Shown in pieces: positions 38,402-47,508 of a stretch of 53,767 nucleotides of DNA. The position numbers and the translations under genes were made by a program. The stretch's first letter is position 1; the number at the start of each line of letters is the position of its first letter. Origin of the DNA: Viridibacillus arvi (lineage in GTDB: Bacteria; Bacillota; Bacilli; Bacillales_A; Planococcaceae); the NCBI RefSeq assembly GCF_001274945.1, contig NZ_LILB01000008.1, positions 391,695 through 445,461 on the forward strand. Reading direction: 5' to 3'. A model generated the notes under the pieces. The model made no database searches. It was not told where the DNA came from and was given only the letters and a program-made list of their open reading frames with translations.

Positions 38402-40386
38402 TAATGAGCCACCACCTCAAGATTTTTCTTATACTCTTCATATTCTTGTTCGGTGCACATCACAAAATGCCCTTCTCTAACTTCTCTTAGAATCTCATTT
38501 TCTCGATTTCTACCTTCATGAGATTTATCATCAAAGATAATACGTTTTCGCTCTCTTTCTAACAATGGATCAGGCAGTGGTAATGCCGATAGTAATGATT
38601 TTGTATAAGGGTGTATTGGATTTCCATATAATTCTTCACTGCTAGCCATCTCTACAATTTTCCCTCTATACATTACGCCAATTCGATCACTAATATATTT
38701 CACCATCGATAAATCGTGAGCAATAAACAAATAAGTAAGCCCTTTTTCTTTTTGTAACTTCTTTAGCAAATTTACTATTTGCGCTTGAATCGAAACATCT
38801 AGCGCAGAAATTGGTTCATCCGCAATGATAAAGTCTGGTTCCACTGCTAGAGCTCTTGCAATACCAATACGTTGGCGCTGACCACCACTAAATTCATGAG
38901 GGTAGCGATTAGCATGCTCTTTATTTAGGCCGACAGTTTCAAGTAATTCATATACTTTTTCTTGACGCTGCCCTAAATTTAGCTGATGAATATCAAGCCC
39001 TTCTGCAATTATGTCAGCGACTTTCATCCTCGGATTGAGAGAAGAATAAGGATCCTGGAAAATCATTTGAACTTTACGATTAAACTCCAGTAACTCCTTC
39101 TTAGACTTCACTTTTCTAATATCCTTACCATCTATAATTACTTCTCCCTCTGTCATCTCGTTTAGTTTAATAAGAGAGCGACCTGTCGTTGATTTTCCGC
39201 AGCCTGATTCACCTACTAAACCAAAAATTTCGCCCTTATATATATTAAAACTGATATCATCAACTGCTTTTACAGTATTATGCTTATCCAATTTAAAATA
39301 CTGCTTTAATCCTTTAACTAAAATCAGATTTCCCTTTGCAATACGATCCTTTTCTAGTGCATGATTACTAGGTATTGGATTCACAGATTTATTTTCTAAT
39401 GGCGCTGTTTTGGGTGCAAGTTCATGCAATAGCCATGTCGCAGCAAAATGCGTATCTGATATCTGAAATAAAGGTGGTTCTTCTAAAAAATCTATTTTCA
39501 ACGCCTGTTTATTGCGTTCTGCAAATGCATCACCTTGAGGAAGATTTAGTAAATCTGGCGGAGATCCTGGGATTGAATAAAGTTCATCTGACATCATATT
39601 TGGTCTAGGCATGGCTGCTAGTAATCCCTTGGTATACGGATGTGTTGTTTTATAAAAAACCTCATCTACCAAGCCGATTTCAATGATCTTGCCTGCATAC
39701 ATAACCGCTACACGATCAGCCATTTTTGCTACAACACCCAAATCATGTGTGATAAATACAATAGATAAACCCATTTGCTGTTGTATATGTTTTAAAAGCT
39801 CCAGTATTTGCGCTTGAATTGAAACGTCTAATGCGGTTGTCGGTTCATCAGCAATAATAATCTTAGGTTCACATGCTAACGCCATTGCAATGACAATACG
39901 TTGCCGCATCCCTCCAGAAAATTGATGCGGATATTGCTTAATTCGAATTTCAGCATCTTTTATTCCGACCATTTGAAGGAGCTCAATTACTCGCTCTTTA
40001 ACCTTAGCACCACCCATACTAGTATGTTTTCGGATACTCTCCGCAATCTGTTTTCCAATCGTCATCGTTGGATTTAATGCGGTCATCGGATCCTGGAAAA
40101 TCATCGCAATATCTGCGCCACGTATTTTACGCATTTCTTGCTCAGTAATATTCAAGATATTTTTTCCCTCAAACAGGATTTCACCGTTCTTTACCCTAGT
40201 AGAATCAGGGGGATTTAATCGCACCAAACTTTTTGATGTTACAGATTTCCCTGAACCTGATTCACCTACAATCGCTAGTGTTTCACCAGCCTTCAAATCA
40301 AAAGAAACACCTCGTACAGCTTGTACTTCTCCTGCATATGTATCAAAAGATACATGAAGATTCTTTACTTGAAGTATATTATCCAT
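38401..40386 (-). CDS. Fused oligopeptide ABC transporter ATPase (OppD–OppF fusion)
   Basis: 661 residues with two complete ABC domains in one chain. Domain 1 (about 1-320) has GESGSGKS near 40, LSGG-type FSGGMRQRIVIA and the OppD tail THPYTKGLLAAMPRPN. Domain 2 (about 345-661) has GESGCGKS near 395, FSGGQRQRIGIA and IHPYTKSLLSALP. OppD and OppF are usually separate proteins, so both nucleotide-binding sites of the peptide importer come here from one polypeptide. The linker (about 320-350) lacks motifs. The ATG follows GGGGG, 12 bp after oppC. Confidence 0.92.
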   Translation of the reverse strand: MDNILQVKNLHVSFDTYAGEVQAVRGVSFDLKAGETLAIVGESGSGKSVTSKSLVRLNPPDSTRVKNGEILFEGKNILNITEQEMRKIRGADIAMIFQDPMTALNPTMTIGKQIAESIRKHTSMGGAKVKERVIELLQMVGIKDAEIRIKQYPHQFSGGMRQRIVIAMALACEPKIIIADEPTTALDVSIQAQILELLKHIQQQMGLSIVFITHDLGVVAKMADRVAVMYAGKIIEIGLVDEVFYKTTHPYTKGLLAAMPRPNMMSDELYSIPGSPPDLLNLPQGDAFAERNKQALKIDFLEEPPLFQISDTHFAATWLLHELAPKTAPLENKSVNPIPSNHALEKDRIAKGNLILVKGLKQYFKLDKHNTVKAVDDISFNIYKGEIFGLVGESGCGKSTTGRSLIKLNEMTEGEVIIDGKDIRKVKSKKELLEFNRKVQMIFQDPYSSLNPRMKVADIIAEGLDIHQLNLGQRQEKVYELLETVGLNKEHANRYPHEFSGGQRQRIGIARALAVEPDFIIADEPISALDVSIQAQIVNLLKKLQKEKGLTYLFIAHDLSMVKYISDRIGVMYRGKIVEMASSEELYGNPIHPYTKSLLSALPLPDPLLERERKRIIFDDKSHEGRNRENEILREVREGHFVMCTEQEYEEYKKNLEVVAH

Positions 40387-40398
40387 GTTTCATCCCCC

Positions 40399-41433
40399 TT
40401 ATTTTCTCATTTTAGGGTCAAACGCATCCCGTAAACCATCACCTAATAAATTGAAGCTAATCATGATTAAACTAATAATGATTGACGATACGATCATTCC
40501 ATGAGGATATATTCGCAATAATTTATAAGAATCATTAACAATGGTTCCTAAAGAGGCGACAGGCGGCTGTAATCCTAAGCCAATAAAGCTCAATAAAGCC
40601 TCGGTAAAAATAGCACCTGGAATAGTGAAAGTTGTAACCACAATAATCGGACCAAATGTATTTGGTATCAAATGCTTCCATATTAAACGCTGGTTGCTCG
40701 CACCTAAAGTTTTAGAAGCTAATACATATTCTTGACCTTTCAACTTTAGTATTTGTGCTCGGACAATCCGAGCCATTCCTATCCAACCTACGATAACCAT
40801 TGCTAATGTAATTGAAAGAATCCCAGGCTTTAGTATTAAAATCAATAGTATATTGACAATTAAACCTGGAATCCCAACTAGAACTTCAATAATACGTTGC
40901 ATCAATGTATCAAGTCTTCCTCCATAAAATGAAGATATCGCTCCATATGCTACGCCAATAATTAAATCAATAGTGGCTGCTAAAAAAGCAATATATAACG
41001 AAATTCTAGTCCCTTGCCAAACTCTCGTCCATAAATCTCGTCCCAATTCATCTGTACCAAACCAAAAGAACTCATCAACGTTTTTAGAAGCATATTGATC
41101 GACATTACGAATATCCTTGCCATCAACCCCTAAGAATGAAATATTCTCTAGCACAGGAATCTTCGGTGGCAAATTAGTGCGGGTTAAATCTTGTTCGTCA
41201 TAACCATGACTGTTCATATAAGGTCCAAATATCGCCAATAAAATGACACCTGCAATAATCAGTAAACCTAAGAAAGCCGCTTTATTTTTTTTCAGCCTAT
41301 TCCAGGCATCCTGCCAAAAGGATTGCTCAGGTCTCATGATTTGTTCTCTTTTTATTGCATCTTGATTGGATGGTTCAAATAAATCAGGTGTATACTTTTT
41401 TACTTTTAAATTTTCATCATGTTTTATTACCAT
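40399..41433 (-). CDS. oppC: Oligopeptide ABC transporter permease OppC
   Basis: 344 residues. A cytoplasmic N-terminus with an OppC_N segment (WQDAWNRLKKNKAAFLG, about 41-57) precedes six membrane helices; the EAA loop that docks to the ATPase reads KTLGASNQRLIWKHLIPNTFGP. It pairs with OppB as the membrane channel. Its ATG overlaps the oppB stop by one base (TAATG). Confidence 0.92.
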   Translation of the reverse strand: MVIKHDENLKVKKYTPDLFEPSNQDAIKREQIMRPEQSFWQDAWNRLKKNKAAFLGLLIIAGVILLAIFGPYMNSHGYDEQDLTRTNLPPKIPVLENISFLGVDGKDIRNVDQYASKNVDEFFWFGTDELGRDLWTRVWQGTRISLYIAFLAATIDLIIGVAYGAISSFYGGRLDTLMQRIIEVLVGIPGLIVNILLILILKPGILSITLAMVIVGWIGMARIVRAQILKLKGQEYVLASKTLGASNQRLIWKHLIPNTFGPIIVVTTFTIPGAIFTEALLSFIGLGLQPPVASLGTIVNDSYKLLRIYPHGMIVSSIIISLIMISFNLLGDGLRDAFDPKMRK

Positions 41434-42359
41434 TATCGGTTCCCCCCCGCTACTCTAATACGCGGATCAATAAAGCCGTATAAAATATCTACAATTAATA
41501 CAACTACTATGAAGAGAACAGCGTAAAAAATAGTGGTTCCCATAATCAGTTGGTAGTCATTCGTAATAATTGAATTTACAAATTGTTCGCCCAATCCTGG
41601 TATACTAAAAATCTTCTCAATAACAAGTGAACCCGTAATAGTATTAACAATTAGTGGACCGATAATTGTAATAATAGGAATAAGTGCGTTTCTTATTCCA
41701 TGCTTACCTATGATTTCGAAACTGGATAGCCCTTTTGATTTTGCAGTTATAATATACTCCTGTCCTAAGACTTCTAACATTTCGATTCGTGTAAATCTAG
41801 CAATCGTTGCAACAACACTCACTGACAGCGCAAATGTCGGCAAAATTGAATATTCAAATCCTCCCCAAAAGGCAATTGGTAACCACTCTAGTTTGACCCC
41901 TACCCAATATTGTAAAAACCCTGCAAATACAAATGATGGAATTGAAATACCCAATACTGCTATTAACATGGCACCATAATCCCAAAATGAGTTATGTCTT
42001 AGTGCAGCTAAAATACCTAATAATAAACCTACCATCGTCCCTAATAGAATCGCTTGTATCCCTAAAACAGCTGATGCGCCAATGCGTTCACTAATAATCT
42101 TCGTTACTGGACGATTGTCAAAGGTAAAGGAAACACCTAGATCCCCTTGTGATAAATTTTTCAAGTAAATTACAAACTGTTCGGCTACCGGCTTATCTAA
42201 CCCATACTTTTCGTATAATATTTCTTTTTGTGCAGGTGGCAATTTTTCATCATTAAAAGGTGACCCAGGTAACGTCTGCATTAATACAAAAGATAATAAA
42301 ATAATGATAAACAATGTAACAAACATATAACCAATCCTACTCATAATATATCGAAACAT
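41433..42359 (-). CDS. oppB: Oligopeptide ABC transporter permease OppB
   Basis: 308 residues with six membrane helices and the EAA loop (AKSKGLSSFEIIGKHGIRNALIP). I use ATG 42359 (MFRYIMSRIGYM) with GGGGGG six bases upstream; an upstream in-frame reading to 42491 adds 44 residues that do not look like OppB and would run through the sigma-54 promoter. It is the first gene of oppB–oppC–oppDF–DUF3899. Confidence 0.92.
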   Translation of the reverse strand: MFRYIMSRIGYMFVTLFIIILLSFVLMQTLPGSPFNDEKLPPAQKEILYEKYGLDKPVAEQFVIYLKNLSQGDLGVSFTFDNRPVTKIISERIGASAVLGIQAILLGTMVGLLLGILAALRHNSFWDYGAMLIAVLGISIPSFVFAGFLQYWVGVKLEWLPIAFWGGFEYSILPTFALSVSVVATIARFTRIEMLEVLGQEYIITAKSKGLSSFEIIGKHGIRNALIPIITIIGPLIVNTITGSLVIEKIFSIPGLGEQFVNSIITNDYQLIMGTTIFYAVLFIVVVLIVDILYGFIDPRIRVAGGNR

Positions 42360-42413
42360 AAAATACCCCCCATCTCCCATTAAATTGAAATCCTTCATTT
42401 CCATATTATTATA

Positions 42414-42429
42414 TGCAATCTTCATGCCA
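42414..42429 (-). promoter_or_regulatory. Sigma-54 promoter of the opp operon
   Basis: Minus strand TGGCATGAAGATTGCA: one mismatch to TGGCACG-N4-TTGCA, GG/GC spacing exact. The predicted start is about 45 bp before the oppB ATG. Confidence 0.83.
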
Positions 42430-42555
42430 CTTCGAGTTTCTACCGACACAACAAGACATATTTTGATTTTATATTCAAAATAATCTATCATTAGAAAATA
42501 ACTACATTAACCACTATTTCTTTTACTTTAAATGGAATAATACTGAAAATTTGAA

Positions 42556-42569
42556 TGGAAACGATTTCT
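42556..42569 (+). promoter_or_regulatory. Candidate cre (CcpA) site upstream of rpoN
   Basis: TGGAAACGATTTCT matches TGWAANCGNTNWCA at all but the third and last positions. In B. subtilis the sigL gene is known to be repressed by CcpA, which lends this weak site some credit. It lies about 50 bp before a TGCTACAAT extended -10 near 42614-42622. Confidence 0.4.
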
Positions 42570-42666
42570 TCTTTGGTATATTTTCATAGAAATACTTATA
42601 TTTTAAGAAATAGAACATGTGCTACAATAATTAAATAATGGTTGAATTAGATTAGAGGGGGATTAT

Positions 42667-43959
42667 ATGGAACTTGTAATTCAACAACGCCAGGAATTGA
42701 AAATGTTAATGACGGTTCAACTTAGACAGTCAATCGAGTTACTTCAATACTCTAATGATGATTTAGAACAATTTATCCGGCAACAAGAATTAGAGAACCC
42801 TTTAATTGAACTTCAAGAAAAAGCAGATGATCAATACGTCGAAAAGTTACCTATGTACACTTTTTCGAATCACTCAAGAAAAGAAACTACAGATATTACA
42901 TATAAAGCTGAAATTGATTTTAGAGATTATTTATATAAATTAGTAAAACTTAATTTCAATGATGACTACATACAAAAACAGTTAAAGTACATTATTTATA
43001 ATTTAAATGATCAAGGATACTTCCAAACGGATCACATACATACCACTTCTGAAACAAAAGAAATTACTGAAGGAATACAACTATTACAACAAATCGGTCC
43101 TTCTGGTATTGGTGCCCGTACATTAGAAGAATGTCTAACATTACAAGCTCGTGATCGATATCCTGAACATCAACAACTAACTATACTTATTAATGAACAT
43201 TTAAGTTTATTGGCAGATAAAAAATGGCAAGTTATCGCCAATAAAATGCATATTTCACTCTCAGAAATAAAAGAATGCAATGATTTGATTAAAACCTTGA
43301 ACCCGAAACCCTGTGCTGTTATGAGTCATGAAACAACGGAATATTTGCGTCCAGATATTATTGTGGAAGAACATAATCATCAACTACTATTCCATTTAAA
43401 TGATACTTACTTGCCAAATATCCAATTAAATAGTTTTTATATGAACTTACCGACTGCTAATCGTGATGAAAAAAAATATATTAATGAGCATTATAAAAAC
43501 TATAATTGGCTCATTAACAGCATTGAACAACGTCGTAATACAATTATTAAAATCATGCAGGTACTTTTAGAAAAGCAGCAGGAATTTTTTCTTAAAGGTT
43601 TTTCTGCTTTACAACCACTTACTTTAAAAGAAGTAGCAGAAGCTATAGAAATGCATGAATCTACCGTAAGTCGAGCAACAACCAATAAGTTTGTTCAAAC
43701 ACCAATTGGTACATTTGAACTTAAAAACTTATTTACATCTAAACTCGAAACAAAAGATGGTCATACGATTTCACAAGAAAGAGTAAAGACTCTTTTGCAG
43801 GAGCTCATTGCTGAAGAAAATAAAATAAAACCCTATTCCGATCAAAAAATGGCGGAATATTTCAACTCCGAATATGGCATCACAATCTCTAGGAGGACAA
43901 TCAATAAATACCGCGAAGAAATGAGAATTCCTTCTGCTAGTAAGCGTAAGGAACTTTAA
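42667..43959 (+). CDS. rpoN: RNA polymerase sigma-54 factor
   Basis: 430 residues (SigL length). Region I, rich in Gln and Leu, is at the N-terminus (QLRQSIELLQYSNDDLEQFI), the core-binding domain is at about 90-280, the helix-turn-helix region around HESTVSRATTNKFVQTP (about 335-351), and the C-terminal RpoN box as SRRTINKYREEM, which reads the -24 element. GAGGGGG precedes ATG 42667. It lies between the opp operon and the hydroxyproline operon, both of which have sigma-54 promoters. Confidence 0.95.
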   Translation: MELVIQQRQELKMLMTVQLRQSIELLQYSNDDLEQFIRQQELENPLIELQEKADDQYVEKLPMYTFSNHSRKETTDITYKAEIDFRDYLYKLVKLNFNDDYIQKQLKYIIYNLNDQGYFQTDHIHTTSETKEITEGIQLLQQIGPSGIGARTLEECLTLQARDRYPEHQQLTILINEHLSLLADKKWQVIANKMHISLSEIKECNDLIKTLNPKPCAVMSHETTEYLRPDIIVEEHNHQLLFHLNDTYLPNIQLNSFYMNLPTANRDEKKYINEHYKNYNWLINSIEQRRNTIIKIMQVLLEKQQEFFLKGFSALQPLTLKEVAEAIEMHESTVSRATTNKFVQTPIGTFELKNLFTSKLETKDGHTISQERVKTLLQELIAEENKIKPYSDQKMAEYFNSEYGITISRRTINKYREEMRIPSASKRKEL

Positions 43960-43969
43960 TCTGAACTAC

Positions 43970-44008
43970 AAAATGCTCGATACCCCTTAATAGGATATCG
44001 AGCATTTT
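43970..44008. terminator. Bidirectional terminator between rpoN and the aldehyde dehydrogenase gene
   Basis: Stem 43970-43984 with 43993-44008 (about 15 pairs, one bulge) with A and T runs at the ends; the genes on each side converge. Confidence 0.85.
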
Positions 44009-44081
44009 CTATAATAGTAATATTGAAATGTTACTCTAAATTTTACGCAGTCTTAAAACATCTCTTTTTAAAGTCGATTAA

Positions 44082-45575
44082 CTATGAACGTTTAATATTC
44101 ACAAATACACTCTTAACCTCAGTGTAATTTGCTAGGCCATATTCTCCGCCCATTTCTCTACCAACCCCGGATTTTTTATAACCTCCAAACGGCATTGTTT
44201 CCCATTCAAGACCGAAATCATTAATCCATACTGTCCCTGATTGTAAACGGTTGGCGATATAATGACCTGTTTTAATATTCTCAGTCCATACGCTAGCAGC
44301 TAAACCATAGTCACTATCATTTGCACGTCGAATAACCTCATCAACTGTGTCAAATACAAATACAGCAAGTACTGGTCCAAAAATCTCCTCACGAGCAATA
44401 GTCATATGATCTTCAACATCTACAAAAATAGTAGGTTCTACAAAATATCCTTTATCAAATGGCTTGCCGCCACCTGCAACTAATTTTGCACCTTCAGCTT
44501 TTCCTTTTTCAATATAGCCTAAAACAGTATTTTGCTGTTTTGCAGATACTAATGGGCCCATATCTGTTGACGGCTCTAAACCACGTCCTAGTTTTAACTG
44601 ATTAGCTCGCTTCACTAATTCCCCAACAACATAATCATGATGTTTGCGGTGAATAAACAAGCGTGAGCACGCACTACAGTTTTGACCGTGGTTATACATA
44701 ATCCCATTGAAAACACCTTCAATAGCTTCTTCCAAGTTAGCATCTTCTAAAATGATGCTTGGCGATTTACCACCAAGTTCTAATGTCACACCTTTAATTT
44801 GCTGTGCAGCTGTTTCCATTACTTTTTTACCCGTCGCAGTAGATCCTGTAAACGCCACTCTATCAACATGAGGATGCTCTACAATTGCCCCGCCTGCTCC
44901 TTGACCCGATCCTGGAACAACATTTACAACACCATCTGGGAAACCCGCTTCTTTAAATAATTTAGCCGCGTATAATAATGACAATGGCGTTTCTGCCGCC
45001 GGCTTAATAACTACGGTACAACCTACTGCCAAAGCAGCTCCAAGTTTCCAAGCGGCCATCGCTAACGGGAAATTCCACGGAATTATCTGCCCCACAACAC
45101 CTACTGGCTCGTGAACCGTATAAGTTACGTAATCAGGAGAAACCGGAACTGTATTACCTACACTTTTTGTTGCCCATCCTGAATAATATCTAAAATGCTG
45201 AATTGTACCATCGATATCATCTGCCAAAGCCACTTCATACGGTTTACCATTATCAAGTGACTCTAATTGTGCAAGTTCCTCACGATGTTCCTCTAATAAA
45301 TCCGCAAATTTGTACATAAGACGTGATCGCTCTGCTGCTTCTAATTTCGTCCATTCACCCTCATCGAAAGCATTACGAGCTGCAGTTACTGCTACATCAA
45401 TATCTTCTGCTTGAGCCTCACATACTTGTGTGATGATTTCCTCTGTAGCAGGGTCAATAACGTCTATCTTTCCCCCACTAATAGATGGTACGTATTCTCC
45501 GTTAATATACAAGCCGATAGTTCCGTTTAGAAATTCTACTACTTTTTCTTTTAGACTATAATTAATTGTTGTCAT
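44082..45575 (-). CDS. Aldehyde dehydrogenase, probable 2,5-dioxopentanoate (alpha-ketoglutarate semialdehyde) dehydrogenase
   Basis: 497 residues, a complete ALDH: NAD-binding FTGSTATGKKVM, general base Glu in LELGGKSPS, and catalytic Cys in GQNCSACSR. By sequence alone it could be a betaine-aldehyde or general ALDH. As the last gene of the hydroxyproline operon it is placed to oxidise 2,5-dioxopentanoate to 2-oxoglutarate, the final step of the pathway. It is separated from the deaminase gene by 114 bp that contain a hairpin. Confidence 0.82.
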   Translation of the reverse strand: MTTINYSLKEKVVEFLNGTIGLYINGEYVPSISGGKIDVIDPATEEIITQVCEAQAEDIDVAVTAARNAFDEGEWTKLEAAERSRLMYKFADLLEEHREELAQLESLDNGKPYEVALADDIDGTIQHFRYYSGWATKSVGNTVPVSPDYVTYTVHEPVGVVGQIIPWNFPLAMAAWKLGAALAVGCTVVIKPAAETPLSLLYAAKLFKEAGFPDGVVNVVPGSGQGAGGAIVEHPHVDRVAFTGSTATGKKVMETAAQQIKGVTLELGGKSPSIILEDANLEEAIEGVFNGIMYNHGQNCSACSRLFIHRKHHDYVVGELVKRANQLKLGRGLEPSTDMGPLVSAKQQNTVLGYIEKGKAEGAKLVAGGGKPFDKGYFVEPTIFVDVEDHMTIAREEIFGPVLAVFVFDTVDEVIRRANDSDYGLAASVWTENIKTGHYIANRLQSGTVWINDFGLEWETMPFGGYKKSGVGREMGGEYGLANYTEVKSVFVNIKRS

Positions 45576-45612
45576 ATCTCATACTCCCTCCAAAATTAAA
45601 TTGACCGAAAAC

Positions 45613-45645
45613 AATCCTCTAATAGTTATTCACTAAAAGAGGATT
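45613..45645 (-). other. Hairpin between the deaminase and aldehyde dehydrogenase genes
   Basis: Inverted repeat AATCCTCT/AGAGGATT (45613-45620 with 45638-45645) with a partly paired interior, followed on the minus strand by GTTTTC. It could be a leaky terminator or RNA processing site that lowers aldehyde dehydrogenase expression. Confidence 0.5.
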
Positions 45646-45689
45646 ATTTTCTCTTTACTGTCATATTCCTTTAATAGTTTTCTATTAAA

Positions 45690-46583
45690 CTATTGTGGTA
45701 CTGTTTCTACATTTTTAATAAGTTCTTGTAATTGTGCTTCTTCTTCCTCATTCAATGGTAAGCGTGGTTTACGTGCTGGGCCACCCGCTAATCCTTTAAT
45801 CTCCATTGCGCGTTTAACAATTTGCACATATTTTCCTGAACCTTCAAGGAAGTTACATAATGGTAATAAGCGATCATATACTGACCAAGCATTATCTAGA
45901 TCGCCATTTTGCACACTCTCATATAGTTCCACCGCTAATTTTGGCGCAATATTACCTGCTACTGAAATCCATCCTGTCGCTCCAACTAGGAATGACTCTA
46001 ATACTAAATCATCTGCACCACAGAATGTTTTGATAAATCCTTTACCTTGGCGTGTAATATCACGTACTTTACGGATTTCACCACTTGATTCTTTAATATG
46101 TGTAATATTCTCTACGTCACGACCGACTTGTAAAATCGTTTCTTGGCTAATATTTACGCCAGATGTGAACGGATTATTATAAATCATTATTGGTAATTTC
46201 ACAGATTCTGCTACTTCTTTGAAATGCTCGTAGATTTCATTTTCTTTTGGGTGAGCATAGTATGAATTGATTAATAATGCTGCATCAGCACCTGCTTCTT
46301 CAGCTTGTTTTGTAAACTCAATTGCATCAGCAGTCGTTTCTGCTGCTGTACCAACAATTAGGGGTATACGACCATTTACTTGTGCAACAGCGATTTCAAC
46401 TGCTTTAAAACGTTCTTCTTTTGTTAAACTAACAAATTCTCCTGTACTACCATTAATCGTGATACCACCTACGTTTTGTGCAACAAAATACTCAATATTG
46501 TTTTTGAATCCTTCCCAATTCACTTCACCATTGTCGAACATAGGTGTGATTAATACTGGAAATACGCCTTCTAATTTTGTCAT
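45690..46583 (-). CDS. DHDPS-family lyase, probable pyrroline-4-hydroxy-2-carboxylate deaminase
   Basis: 297 residues with a class I aldolase TIM barrel: GSTGEF (near 45), the catalytic Tyr in MIYNNP and the Schiff-base Lys in HIKESSG. The family also includes dihydrodipicolinate synthase and N-acetylneuraminate lyase. The operon setting (epimerase, D-amino-acid oxidoreductase, semialdehyde dehydrogenase) points to the deaminase that turns delta-1-pyrroline-4-hydroxy-2-carboxylate into 2,5-dioxopentanoate plus ammonia. It follows the racemase-like gene by 22 bp with GGAGGAATT before ATG 46583. Confidence 0.85.
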   Translation of the reverse strand: MTKLEGVFPVLITPMFDNGEVNWEGFKNNIEYFVAQNVGGITINGSTGEFVSLTKEERFKAVEIAVAQVNGRIPLIVGTAAETTADAIEFTKQAEEAGADAALLINSYYAHPKENEIYEHFKEVAESVKLPIMIYNNPFTSGVNISQETILQVGRDVENITHIKESSGEIRKVRDITRQGKGFIKTFCGADDLVLESFLVGATGWISVAGNIAPKLAVELYESVQNGDLDNAWSVYDRLLPLCNFLEGSGKYVQIVKRAMEIKGLAGGPARKPRLPLNEEEEAQLQELIKNVETVPQ

Positions 46584-46605
46584 GTTAATTCCTCCTCAAA
46601 TTTGT

Positions 46606-47508
46606 TTAAGCTAATATAAAACCGTTTTCTAACGGATCTTCCCGATCGAATATAAACTGATGTATACCTGTCACAAAAGCTTCTGTTGAAATAGTATAAA
46701 GCGCTTCACTTGAATCCTTTTGTACTTTAAAAGTACTGTTAAAAACACTTGAGTTTTGTAATACTTCTTTCTGATAAACTTTTGCAATCGCAAGAGTACT
46801 ATCGATACCTGGTGAGCGTAAAATATAGCCATCGCTCTCAAATGTTACTGAGCGTACTTGAGAAATATCTTCAGCATCTTGCTCTATTAAAATGACACCC
46901 GTAACATTTATACCTTTTTCCACTAAGTTACGAATTTTCCCTTTGCCCCATCTACTAAGTGAAGCTAAATTCTCCAAAGTAATTTCTTGAGCTTTATTTT
47001 CCTTCTCAAATAATGCATACTGTCTCTCTGCATCTATTACTATTAGAGGCGTATCCTGAGAATTCTCAACTATTAAATCACTTGTGTGACAAAGTGTTAC
47101 AGCAATAACTTCACCATCAGCTATTTCAGCATGTAACTCAAAAATTCCATTCACTGTTTCAACGGTATAAAGGTGTGAAGATTTTTGTTGTAAATTCCCT
47201 GTTTCTAATAGTCCTGTTAAAGTTGCAATTAAAGACTCGTATTTAAAATTGCTTACTCCTTCATGAGTAAAGAATAGTAGGCTAAAATCTGCTACAACCG
47301 ATGGTAGAACGATACATCCGTGCATACCTCGATGGCCTCTAGGTTCTTTTAACAACAGATTTTTAGTATTTTCAAATTGTGATTGTAGTTTTTCGTGATT
47401 CATTTTAATGTTATTTTCTGCAAAGGTGATGGGTGATTGAAATACGATACGGTATGCCTCGCCCGCAACATGCGCATCAATCGTGCTAAACATTTTCTCA
47501 AACTTCAT
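46606..47508 (-). CDS. Proline racemase-family paralogue lacking both catalytic cysteines
   Basis: 300 residues, clearly related to the epimerase next to it: both share the STIDAHVAGE/TTVDTHTGGN start, EPRGHRGMHG/EPRGHDVMSG, and the C-terminal G(I/M)H(Q/R)F...REDPL. Where the epimerase has MCGHDTIG this protein reads FKYESLIA, so the first cysteine is Lys89; where it has RSPCGTGTS this one has RSPGIDST, so the second cysteine is missing too. trans-3-Hydroxyproline dehydratases keep one cysteine; this keeps none. It is therefore unlikely to racemise and may be a partner subunit, a binding protein or a new activity. It starts immediately after the epimerase stop (TAA ATG). Confidence 0.75.
   Translation of the reverse strand: MKFEKMFSTIDAHVAGEAYRIVFQSPITFAENNIKMNHEKLQSQFENTKNLLLKEPRGHRGMHGCIVLPSVVADFSLLFFTHEGVSNFKYESLIATLTGLLETGNLQQKSSHLYTVETVNGIFELHAEIADGEVIAVTLCHTSDLIVENSQDTPLIVIDAERQYALFEKENKAQEITLENLASLSRWGKGKIRNLVEKGINVTGVILIEQDAEDISQVRSVTFESDGYILRSPGIDSTLAIAKVYQKEVLQNSSVFNSTFKVQKDSSEALYTISTEAFVTGIHQFIFDREDPLENGFILA

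Noticed and set aside
42360-42491. 44-residue N-terminal extension of OppB
   Set aside because: It would place the coding start upstream of the sigma-54 promoter and does not look like OppB; GGGGGG before ATG 42359 fits better.
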